Of a stretch of DNA of 64,000 bases, positions 50,801-62,300 are shown piece by piece; position 1 is the stretch's first letter; every line of letters begins with the position of its first letter. The position numbers and the translations under genes are program-made. The stretch spans positions 3,224,001 to 3,288,000 of the forward strand of contig JAKNDB010000109.1 of the NCBI GenBank assembly GCA_024305405.1, given 5' to 3'. Source of the stretch: Dirofilaria immitis. Taxonomy: Eukaryota > Nematoda > Chromadorea > Rhabditida > Onchocercidae. The notes below the pieces were generated by a model that saw nothing but the letters and a program-made list of their open reading frames with translations, did no database searches and had not been told where the DNA came from.

Positions 50801-51244
50801 AAGTTAATCACCTATCAAGAGATCCAAACAATTGTAAGGAGTCATAAAATACCTTCTGGAGTTCTGCGTAAGCTGTATTCACCTTTCGAATGAGAAAAGC
50901 ATCTGCTTCATCGATCTGGTAATTCATTTTGTAAAGCTCTCCGGTCTAAAGAAGTGTAGATAGAATGGATATGGATTAGTATGAATATATATATATATAT
51001 AATTATGCGATCGTCTGTAATAATAACGAATATCCGATGCAAATAAGATACAGATCCAAACAATTTATTGGCCATTGTACCATAGATAGATGAACTTTTA
51101 ATGAAAAATTTTCGTATTCCTTAACAACTCTCTTCATTTAGTCTGCAATAATTGACTTACATACGTCACGGCTAAAACAGCTGCTGTCGCTCCGCCAGCA
51201 ACAGCGAAAAGATTCTTGAATGTCCCAGGCAACGACATCATCAT
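47878..51244 (-). CDS. Arginine-kinase-family protein, probable pseudoenzyme with N-terminal membrane segment
   Basis: Phosphagen-kinase fold in ten exons: 51244-51161 (ATG), 50945-50853, 50549-50439, 50335-50131, 49871-49790, 49692-49525, 49266-49133, 48801-48665, 48300-48211 and 47964-47878 (TAA 47880-47878). All phases agree; the total is about 397 residues against about 355 usual for the family. N-terminal domain: CKSLLKK and YHGFKPGAKQPAVDFG. Catalytic domain: VRIRCARS, ELRGIYYSLDEM, GRGVFYN, VWINEEEH, a C-terminal QMYDGIKELIQ. Nucleotide-phosphate arginines R124/R126 (Limulus numbering) and E225 are kept. R229 (EHVS), R280 (SAVSAS), R309 and E314 (HVSSANINSSG in place of RGTRGEHTE) are lost, the reactive Cys271 is Asn (SNPINLGS), and the SGV specificity loop is LAT. 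The extra N-terminus holds a small-residue hydrophobic run (FAVAGGATAAVLAVTY), perhaps a signal anchor or mitochondrial presequence. One-base deficits at runs 50494-50497, 49230-49234 and 48789-48794 break the frame. Confidence 0.88.
48059..48130 (+). other. Possible exon on the opposite strand inside a kinase intron
   Basis: Within the last intron of the arginine-kinase-like gene, the plus strand has a strong acceptor (TTTTTTGTATAG), a 72-base open stretch (GCT CTT GAA...; ALEINGSSTVGEKGNGENTH) and a consensus donor (GTAAGTC). No flanking exons were found. It may be chance or part of a nested gene. Confidence 0.2.
50984..51000. repeat. Short (AT)n microsatellite
   Basis: Run of AT dinucleotides inside intron 1 of the arginine-kinase-like gene. 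Confidence 0.85.
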
Positions 51245-52931
51245 CCGACTGTAAATTTTTATTATGGCTTAATTTAAAACAAAGGAAATAAGTCTCTAAA
51301 TTAGTAGCGACACGAAATCAATATAGTTCCCAAACCAATCATCTTTATTGCAAATATAACTCCAGTTCATTTTCGATTGAAATACAATCCCTGGAAATTC
51401 CTGATCATTTCCAGTCATTTGGAAACCAATTGAAAGTGAAAACATCGTTTAACAGGACATCAACTCAGACTCTCACGAACATGCTTCAACAAGAGATACA
51501 GTACACGACCTTGAAGTCGACGAGAGGAATTACGACCCAAGCTTTTGCATGGACAATCCCTCAATTCAGTTGTGTCTCGCGATTTTTTAAAAATGTCTGG
51601 TTAATCTTTATAACGCGGCACCATTATGTCCTGTTTTCGTAGCAGTTCCGAAGTCGTAACTGCTGTCTTAGTTGTCCCACAACATCGCTAGTTTTTTCTC
51701 ATAAACTGAACCGTTTTCTAAGAGAAAATCCTTCATGCGTTATATCCAACTATATATTTAGATTATTGCACATAATAGTTCAATTAAAATCCGGTCACTT
51801 CAATACTAAAGAATCTTGGAAGACAGCATTAGAACAGGAAATAATTTAAGTACAAAGTAATATAAATGTTTTTATGAATACATCCCAATCCTCAATATTT
51901 GGCATAGCAACACAATACAAGAATTATGTAGAAAATGAGGATTCAAATAATTCTTGTAATTCGCAAGCTCGCAGCTAATAATTCTCGTAGTTCGTAACGC
52001 AAGCTTAAGTAAAGAATCAAAAGTTTATTGGTTTTATAGCATATATAAAGACTTTATTGTGAATTTTTCGTGAATTAATAAGGAACTGACAGGTGCCGTG
52101 AAATTTAATACTCGAGAAATTTACCGAAATATAATGAACCTGTGTTGATCTATAAATAATTCAAAAATGAGAGATTTAAGCAATAAAAATAATGTTGCAA
52201 AGAAAAAAATAGATAAGCTTGAAAATACCACAGAAAGAAAATAGTTGTTTTCAATAAATATAATCAATCACTTGCACATATTTGAAAAACTTAAATTTCA
52301 GTAGATACGAGTTCATTTATTGAGTAATTGCGGCGTCATCAGCTGTAAAGCATTCTGTTCATACACCATCTGCAATCTCAAGTCTATTAACGTACGAATT
52401 TTCAAACTATCTGAACAAACATTAGTAGTTTATTAGCTTTAAAGGATAATCTTGAAAGGATAAGGATTTTAAAATTTATAAAACCGGTTAAAATGCAGCA
52501 TAAACCAAAGTCAGTTAATGCTTTGAACGCTTTCTACTAAAACGAGATGGAACTCTATTTTTCTATAAGAAATAAATCTTTCGTCAATATGGTATACTCT
52601 TGTCTGTTCATTATACAGTCTCGTTATAAGGTAAATATCATAGTTGCTTTCAAAAATAGATCTCAATTTTTTAGACCGAGAACTCTGATACACGGAAGCT
52701 TTTTGGCTGATGTCCTCTAAATAACTTCTGAAGTAGAAAGATGTTTTTGCTATCAAATTATAAAAAAAAAATTAAAATATTTCACAGTTACTATCTTTTC
52801 ATGCCACTGTATCACTGAACTTTTTCGATGACGCGACGAGTAGAAAATTTACGAAACAGATCTCAGGCGAAATCACCATATCCAAAATGCTTCAAAGCAG
52901 CATATTCGTAACAATATTTATATCACAATTT
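51245..52931. other. Intergenic between kinase homologue and IP3 receptor
   Basis: About 1.7 kb between the stop of the IP3 receptor and the start of the arginine-kinase-like gene, both on the minus strand. It should hold the receptor 3' UTR and the kinase-like promoter. Open frames at 51430-51642 (plus) and 52511-52756 (minus) show no recognisable content. TTTACAG immediately before the kinase-like start codon may be a spliced-leader acceptor. Confidence 0.5.
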
Positions 52932-55900
52932 TCAACGTTCCACAGGTACTTCATGAAACTCCATCACCTGTTTCAGTTCTTCAAGTTGTTGTCCTTGTTT
53001 TTTCACAGTGTCCAATAATTTATCCAGTGAGTCGTGAATCTCATTAATGCTATCCGTTTGCTCCACTTCTTGGTTATCCTCAGCTAATGACATTGCTTGC
53101 ATTCGAGGAAACCAGTCACTTTATGCTCCTTAACAATACGATGTTTTCGAACTCCTCATATTACATAAATACGATTAAATATACTTAAAAAACTAACCTT
53201 GATCCCTTGGACAATTAAAAAAATCGAAATACAAAAATCTTGCAGCGAAAAAGAATTTAAATAACTACGACGTACAAATTAACCTTAATACAATTTGCAA
53301 CATAGCTTTCGGGACCAGTGAACTCTGTCTCGTCCTTTACTTGTAACCACACAATAAAATACAGATAATGATAAAGATTATGCTCATTCTTTCGGTGCTC
53401 CTCGAAAGTTACAATTTTATTGTCAAACCTGCATTATTAATTTGAATGGTATTAAAAGTATAAAGAAATAATCATATTATTTGGCTTTATGGTAATTGAT
53501 TCCCTTCTTAACTTATTTCCTTTATTTGAAATTTAAATGATTATAGAAACAAAAAAGATGCTCAAATTTCATGAAAAAAAACAAAACTAACCTTCCTCTT
53601 CCAAGGCCACAAATGAAACAATTATTTTTAATTGATTAACTTTTTCATTTCTTTCAGCTCTCAAATCCCCAAATGTATCGATGATAACACCGAATACCAG
53701 ATTTAGCACGATAACGATGATTACGATAAAGAATGTCAAATCATAAACGATCCGAGATAAAAACGATTCTTCCTTGATAGATAATTTTTAACTTATTTTG
53801 CTTCTTGCTGTTTTTTTGATAGCACATCCTAATTATTTCTTCTTTTTGATCTTTATTAATAATTCACACAATTTAATATTCAAAAAAACTGAAACATAAA
53901 CATATTGAACTGAATCCTGCAAACAGTTCTCTTATAACGTGAACCATAACTAAATTTAGAGAAAATATGAAAAAGAAAAATAAGTTGCTTTTGCTCGTGC
54001 ACCAACTCTAATACCCAGGAAATCAAGAAGTGATAATGAGTAATGTCATCATTAGATTCAGTAATTGGTGACACTATCAATATTATTATTATTATACTTA
54101 AAAATACGACGACCACTTATCGTAACTTAAAGCATGCATAATACGACTGTCATCATATTACATTTCTTCAAGTTCGTATTGGACAAGTGATTAACAATTG
54201 CCATAGATATATTTAATATTATTCTTATGTAAAACTACTTGAATGTAAAGTCATGCATCAAACACACATGTGGTGCCACATTCCGAAGTACGTCACCGAT
54301 ACCACCTCCGTTCCGAAGGCCCCAATTTAATGTTGTTAGGATACACATACGCAAGGTTTGACATGACCACACTTTCGATTCGCCTTCTGAAAATATCAAT
54401 ACAATTTCTTAATTCAAGGCAGTGCTTTCGTTATTTACTTTGACATTTACTAAACTTCAAATTTTTTTGCATTTCTAAAACTGGAACTACAAAGAAAAGT
54501 CAAGGCAGAAAACATAGATAAAGACATACTTCATCGCTATACTTTGGGTATGGTGCAAAGGATATTGGTAATATTTTATTAGATTTATGATAGTTCTTGC
54601 TTCGGACAGTGAAATTATTGAGGAGATAAGCGGAAAGTTCTCAACTAATTCCATAAATAGCACAAGTTAGTTCATATAATTTGCAATAATTATTTGCATT
54701 TAAAAATACGTTAAATAAGCATGCTGCAAACTGTAAACTCACTATCGTCAATAAGTTGATTATTCCGTAAGTTTTTCATTTCAAAACTCATGTTCTGATT
54801 GATATACTGTTTGAAAATAGAGGGTTGCGAACGAATACACTTCAGTGATGGATGGTTTTCAGAAACAGTATTATCTTTTCATCAAGTTCATCAATTTCCA
54901 ACTGAAAATCTGAAAACGCAGTATGACGAATACAAAAACTGTACTTATTCTCCAGTTTCTGTTTATCGAAATCATTATTTATGATCAAGTACCCTTCTGG
55001 AAATATAAATATCCAATAATTGAAAAGAGATAAACAAGTATGACAGCCAATAAACCGGTCATTATAATTGATCGCCAATTTCGCGTTACAGATCGAATTA
55101 CATTACGTAAAGTTTCCTCACTTGCCACGATGTCAAATAGCTGGAAAAGTCTCGTATGGAAATTTCAAAATAATTTTAGAGGCATGCTTTTGAAAAATTT
55201 AGAAAATAATTTAAATGACAAAGGAATGATGAGAAAAACTGAGATTAAATCCGAAATTGAAATTTAAGTCGTTACTTGAAAATCAAAAAGAAAAAAAAGT
55301 AATTTGTGCAAAGTTCCTGAATCCATTTAGATTGGATAAATATCTAAAATATGAAAAACCAAAAACTTACAAGTAAAGCATAAAAGAGCGGATGCACAAA
55401 GAGGCCTTGAATACATATTAGCAAATATGCAAAATGGTACCAGATACCCTTATCTTGAAATCGTTCAAACCATGTTTTATCAATTAAGCCACGATTTCCT
55501 ACATAGCTTATTATATGGACGGTTTTATTAATCAACTGAAATTTACTTCTCGTGTCATCTTGAAAAAAATTTTTTCCATTCAACGCTTGGATGAAAGAAA
55601 CTACTTCAAATAAAATTCACGCAAAATTAATTTGTTTTGAACACAATTCGAAAAATTTGAATTCTTCAATCAAATTTCAATTAAATTTCACATGATTTTC
55701 TACCGCCCTAGTAAAAGCGGGAATTATAAAATCTGCATAAAATGAATGAGAGAATCTCTAGTTTATTTCAAGGCACTTATGGAAAGATTCTGCATATAAT
55801 TTCATTGTCTCGTAAAGCGCACTATATCAATACCAGATAATGGTGAAAAATCAGTTTCAAATCTTTCTGACTCCAAAACGATTCAGTAGTAACCAACTTG

Positions 55901-56336
55901 AAGTAAACCAATAACGTGCAGCGTCAAGACTACCCCAATTATTGTAATAAAAAAATCGTAAAACTTGACATGATGCCAGCAAAGCCCAATAAATCTCATT
56001 TGTTCTTCCGAGTGAAGCCCTATAAATGTTTATCATTTACGGATCAGACTACACTGCACTTACTTTGCAAAATTAACGCAAGTTCTGCTCCTATGATAGT
56101 CAATACTAATATTTTAAATCCGGTAAATCGAAATAATGAAAACTCGAGATTTATATTATTACATTAGTATCTTCTTTAATATGCCCAAATACTTAATGCA
56201 TACTTTTCATTCCATTGAGTTCGTAAAAATAATAACGACACAATAGGAAATACATACAGGAATGGATTATTCAGTGACATTAATTCTGGAAATAAAAATT
56301 TTTTATAATATGAAAAGTTAATGAGCGAGATGTTTC

Positions 56337-56367
<31 letters not shown>

Positions 56368-59300
56368 TTACGTAAAGCAGCAAGCAGACAGTCATGTAGA
56401 AGGATAACTAACATTTATAAGAACTTCCATTTTCAACTTTGATTAAGCGGAATTTAGAAAACAGGTGAGAAATGAAGTGTGCCTATAAGTTTTAGACGAA
56501 CTGAGACCTGTATATTCGGACAAGTTATCAAGAAAATGAACTGATAGATGAATAAATTTTAATGTTCACAAAAAACTCGAAAATCGATTTTGAACTCAAA
56601 AAGCGATTTAAGATGCTTACAACAATATTAAATGACAATTCAAAAATTATAGGAAAGTAGTAAGCTGTACCTTGTCTACTGCTTCCTGAAAAAGGATAAA
56701 ATATTGCGATGACCGTATTAACCAAGATAGCAAAAAGAATGATATCCTAGCCCACAGTATTAGTCGTTTTGTACAATTACTGAAATACTTCCGATCTGAA
56801 ATTTTTGAAATTACTAACTAGATCGTAATAAATATGCATCTCTTCAACTACGCAATGAGAACTTTTCCATATTTACCTTGGAGTTTTTTTGCCACTTCAT
56901 TTCTTCGAAAAGTTTTGGCCACTGACCAAAAATTCCGTTACCTAAAAAATACACAGTATCCTCAATACAGCCACTTAATATAGTTCATTTTGTATTTATT
57001 ATGCAGCGCACATTTACCAATCACAGCTTCAACTTAAAATATAGTGGAGACAAAAGAACAAATAAGATAAAATAATTCATAAACAGCATAAAAAACCTTG
57101 GATCCTTGAGCATCCTGCTCAGTTTCCAGTAAAATGTTTAACTTCGACTCTGGTGTAAGATATTCACAAATAGCATGGATTGGGAATATTACTCGTTCCA
57201 TTTTACGATCACTGCGAACTATCTAGACATTCCTCATTTTCAAACTTTCAAGCATGCATATAAAACCGTAACTTTATTCATAATTAATTGTGGTACCAAA
57301 TCTTTATAATCATACGTAACTATGAGCTCATGGATTCCACACTTCATATCATCCAATCATGAGTTTTAGAAATTATTAAAGTTTTTTTCGTCCGATGATT
57401 ATAGTGGTTTCCAAATGTTATCACAATTTACTGCACCTCGCCAATTTTAGCAAAGCCTTCTACTTTCTCCTCTAACACCCAAATGTTTTTTAATCAAACA
57501 TTAAACAAATAGCGTTAAATACCTTCGAGACATCAACAATAAATTTGAAATTATGAAGAGTAATGTCATTTGTTGTTCTTCCTATTCAAACAGAATTTTT
57601 AACTTCAAACCTCAATTTGTGCAGTATACTGCTTATAATACTGCAGAGCTTTTGATGCCAACGCATCTTTATTATTTTCTGGATCTAAAGCTTCCCGAAG
57701 TGTTTCATTGTGTCGCGAAAGTTGTGTAGCAAGAATGAAGATATTGTGTCCTACCTAATAAAGAGAGACAACAAGGAAACATCAACAGTAAATTTCTGAA
57801 TAAAAAAAAAGTGGAACATCTACGAGGCAAAACGAAAATAAAAAAAGGTGAACAACAAAAACACCTCCTGCGGGTCAACTATAGTTATATTGGCAGATTG
57901 ATACGAAGCAATGAAACTATTTTGAATAGCAATATCTGGTCTATTCATTCTAGGCTTCGGTTTTGTCAATGAATAACTTGCCTGAAACTTTTAAAAATCA
58001 CTTACTACATTTATCATTATCTATTTTGCTAATTAATTTCTCAACAACCTCAACATTAGACAGTAAAATGCAGATAAAGTACCATCTTTGTTTCTTGAAA
58101 TACCAACCCAGGGAGTGAGGGTGGGGATAGCTAATTATTCCATATGAATTTAATGCACCCTGATTTCTCGCGGAATCTACGCGCGAAAAGGCAATTTAAT
58201 GAAAAAAACCCTAAAAATATAATTTTTTCAGAATTATATTTTTAAGGTAATGAAATGCATGCAAATTTTAATAGAGAATTAGAAATGTATTAAATTCAAA
58301 CATAAGAAGAATTTGACAATTCCTTAGTCAAAAAAATAAAGCTGTAACAAACTTCAAAATTCTTCCTTATTTTTGACATTGCAAATTCATTTAATTCCGA
58401 CATCTCATATGCCACTTTGATTGCTTGGACCTTTGAAATTTAAGGTTTTTAAATAGTGAAGTTGAACTCTACTAATGTTATTTTGAAGTACCTGTGGAAA
58501 AAGCTAAGGGATAAGTAAAAAGTGACTAAACAGAAAATAAGAAATACGAAGGGGCTTGTACAAACAGGGTTTTCTGCAAGTTCAATTTATTATTTGCAGT
58601 TTATCGTTTATGCAAGGAAAATAACACGCCAAAACTTTAAATTATAGTTCCTGAGAACTTAAATATATTCTGCAAAGTATCTATACTTTTTATATCCATA
58701 CATTAACCCAACGCTTCTTTCACAGCATCAATTTTCAATTCAGGAAATCATTGTAAATATACCAATTGTTTCGCTCCAGTAGCCATATGATCCATGTTCC
58801 TGAGTACGCGTTCTGCATTATCAGCATCGCGACGCGATTCCATAACAGCTAATAACAGCTTTGATGCGGCGCTCTAAAACAAATAATCAAGATGCCTAAA
58901 TCATTAAGTTTTAAAAAATCCAAACTAATATCGCTCTTTTTTTAATTCTACTGCCAGTTTTTCTTTTGTTTAAGTTGACTCATTTTGAAATTAAATATGA
59001 TATTGACAAAAACTGCATGGAAAATTACAACTTACTTTTATTTCCAATGCCAAATCCATGTGCGTTAAACAAAGTGGTTTGATTTCATTCAGCACGAGAG
59101 ATATTATCATATTAAGACCAGACTCATGACTTCCAACTGTATTCTGGAAAATACTGTACTCTTCACTTTAGACGTTTTTGGCCGAATAATAGTGTTTACA
59201 AAAGAACAAAATCTAAAGAAGCCAGAGGTGAAATCTCTGTAATCATGATGATAATGTCGTCTTCTTGATACATTGAATTTTAGTATAACGAATAAAGAAA

Positions 59301-62300
59301 GGAAACTCATTACCTGATTTTCATAACAGGGACCCTGACAAAATTCCGTCAGCGTGACCAAGGTCTGAGTAATTAGCGAGAAATTGTGTTCGCCTATTTC
59401 ACCAAATATACCCAGGCATCCTACAGAAATTCAATCGGTTTTATGTAGAATTTGAATTGTTCGCGTCACAGATAGAGAGGAAATTTTAATAAGATTGCAA
59501 AGTAAGGTAAGAACCTTTAGTGCTACCACAAATAATATCAAGAAATATAAGTGTTTCGTCAACCAAATTATAATTCTGGCGACTGCCTTGATATCGTAGA
59601 AAGTTCTAAAACAATTAAATTATTAAGAGTTATTTTACAATTCACAGAATTTCTGGGAAATCAATTTCTGATCACTAACTTGCAAGACCAAATTATGATT
59701 TTCACATAATAATTGTAGAAAACGCAGAAGTGGTTCGATAAGAGCAACTTCTTGGGAAAGGAGTGTCTTTCTGGAAAAAAACTGCAAAAATTACGGAAAT
59801 TACGAAAACAGTTACAGTTTTGATAACACTTCTATAAAACTGTGATCACTAGCCGAGAACATCCGCGTTTGGACCGCAAATTTTAAGGCAATTGCTATCC
59901 CTGCACATTGATGTTCCCGCCTCCGCAAACTTATGGTAAAATTCACAAAGGACTGTTGCAGATTATTTGCTGCCCACATTAAACCCATTTTCTTTGCTGA
60001 AGCTGCACATAACCGTTTGTTAGCCAAAATGTACAAATAATTTTTAAAATGAACCCACTTATCATCCCAAAATTTAAATTAACATCAGGATTAAACAGTC
60101 CAGGAAAATAATCGTCTGGCATAGTTGATAAGGACACGTTTAATTTGATCGAGTTGATATCGACTGACTTTAGTTCTTTTGGAGTATATGTCGAATCTTC
60201 CAGTGATGGAGAATTCATCACAGATGCTATTAATGAATTGATACTGAGATTTACACAATGAAATAAATTGGTATATTCTGTAGATAGAAATAAAATCTCA
60301 TGAAATCCCAGAATATAAGGAAATTATGAGAAGGACTGATGAAAAATTATATCTTTCGGAATATATTATAAAACGTCATATTATACCACCAGTCGTTTTT
60401 TTTGTGAATATTGCAACGGTAGAAGAGATAATTTTTTTTTTTGAGTCATGTAAATGTTAGACATATAAATTCAGAAGTGCTCGCTACATTACGCAAGAAA
60501 ACCTACAATGTCCACTGACTGAATTAGACATTGCTGAAAGAAGATGGATGTAATCTTTTCAAACGTTACTGGAATATAGGGAGAAGAATTTAATTTTTAT
60601 TAGAATTTACAAGAATTTGTGACCATTCTTACTAATGGTACAGTATTTTTTTCGGAATTTTCTTGCAATATAGCTCATGAAAATCTATATGAACATATTT
60701 CCAATAACATACAGGATCGTTGACGCGAATCGTTGTAAACCATCATATCACTTCTCAGCTTGTTTTGTGCAATTTGTAATTTCGTTTTGAGAACGTTAAA
60801 AAATGAATCCGATGTATTCTGTTCTTTTAATCGATTATAAAATGACATCTGCACCTAAATTTAATCATTTCCAGATCAATCCATATTTTCTCAACAAAAG
60901 CCTAAGAAAGCTAAAAGTAATTTAATATTCATAATAGATTCTAAAGTTATAGATGAAAGATATCTGAAAAATAGACCTCATAATTTCCTTCATAAAGAAG
61001 TGCTTTTGCAAGCTGAATTGTCATTAAAAAACTTCATGGCTCGGTTCTTTCATAATTAAATCAATTATTAAATCTGAAAATATCTTTGTTTAAATATAGA
61101 GCAAAAGATTACAAGAAATAAGCTATATAATTATTACGCACAGAAAACAAACAAATTCCCTGCATTTCAGTACATTTCCATTAACGGTTGTGATTGACCA
61201 ATTACAATTTTGGAATATGAACTGCTAAATTACAATACTACCATTTATTTCTGATAAATGATTTCTTTTCCACATCCAGCAGTGATCTCACAACTTTTTT
61301 GAATCATATTTATGGCAACCCTTATCAACAAAAAAAAAAAAAAAAAACACCACAACATGAAATATAAGTCACAAAAAACAAACAAAATCAAGTTGATGAA
61401 TAACAACCGATCACGAAACTATAAAATGGAAAATTGCACAAAACTTAAAAATGATTTGAGTGCATCAAAATCATTTTGTGCATTTTGTTTGCACTTACCT
61501 CTCGTCATCTACTTTTGGTACCACATTTATCCAGGTCAAATCGACGCTGGAAACAATAAATGATCTTTGTTTCAATTTACAAAGAAACAGGGTTTGCACA
61601 GCTTACAGATCTGTAATGCTTATGCACCGAAAAAGTTTCATTAAAAATTCAACATATTATCATTAGATATTTTGCGACTTTGTTAACTGGCTTATTCACA
61701 ATTAAAAAAATACCTACCACTAGCACCAGCATTGTTTAATTTACATTGCACATCATACAATGACAGTTCCTTCATTGGTTTTAATTCAAATTCACGTTCT
61801 GAAAACGTAAATCGGAAATAAAACAGATAAGTAAATTATATTTGGTTCAAAATTTAGTTAAATTATGAGCTTGATTAGAAGTTACCAATCCAAAACAATC
61901 TGTTCGTAAAAGAAAAAGCGTAAACATAAATAAAACTTTTTAAGTACGAAATATTTTGAAAAATATTCTTAGTGACATTCAGATGTAATCAATGCCCAAA
62001 TTACATTGCTATATATATATATTCATTTCGTATATATTTTGTTATAGAAAACGTTTTTTTGCCGTATGTAGTATATTATTAATATATATATTCTGAAATA
62101 CCATTTCCCTCTAATTTTTAATTTGTCCATTCGTTTTCATACTATATACGGCATCATCACCAAAATATCGCTTTAGCAAACGAATTCGCACTTCTCCTGC
62201 CTAAATTACACATAGTGAACGCTGGAATAAATAATACTCATCTGCGAAACACCAAATAGTTACCAGCAATAATATAATACTATAGTAGGACTTTTGGATC

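Noticed and set aside
54945..54992. Extension of the S6-proximal receptor exon past 54993 ([14 protein letters not shown])
   Set aside because: A donor at 54992 (GTACTT) joins in phase to the next acceptor and gives the expected [12 protein letters not shown] sequence, so this stretch is intronic.
54799..55267. Plus-strand open frames at 54799-54984 and 55040-55267
   Set aside because: Antisense shadows of IP3 receptor exons 54909-54743 and 55140-54993.
61499..61546. Exon-like sequence with perfect acceptor and GTAAGTGC donor in an IP3 receptor intron
   Set aside because: Its phase does not fit the flanking receptor exons, which join directly in phase from 61718 to 61073; inclusion would break the frame.
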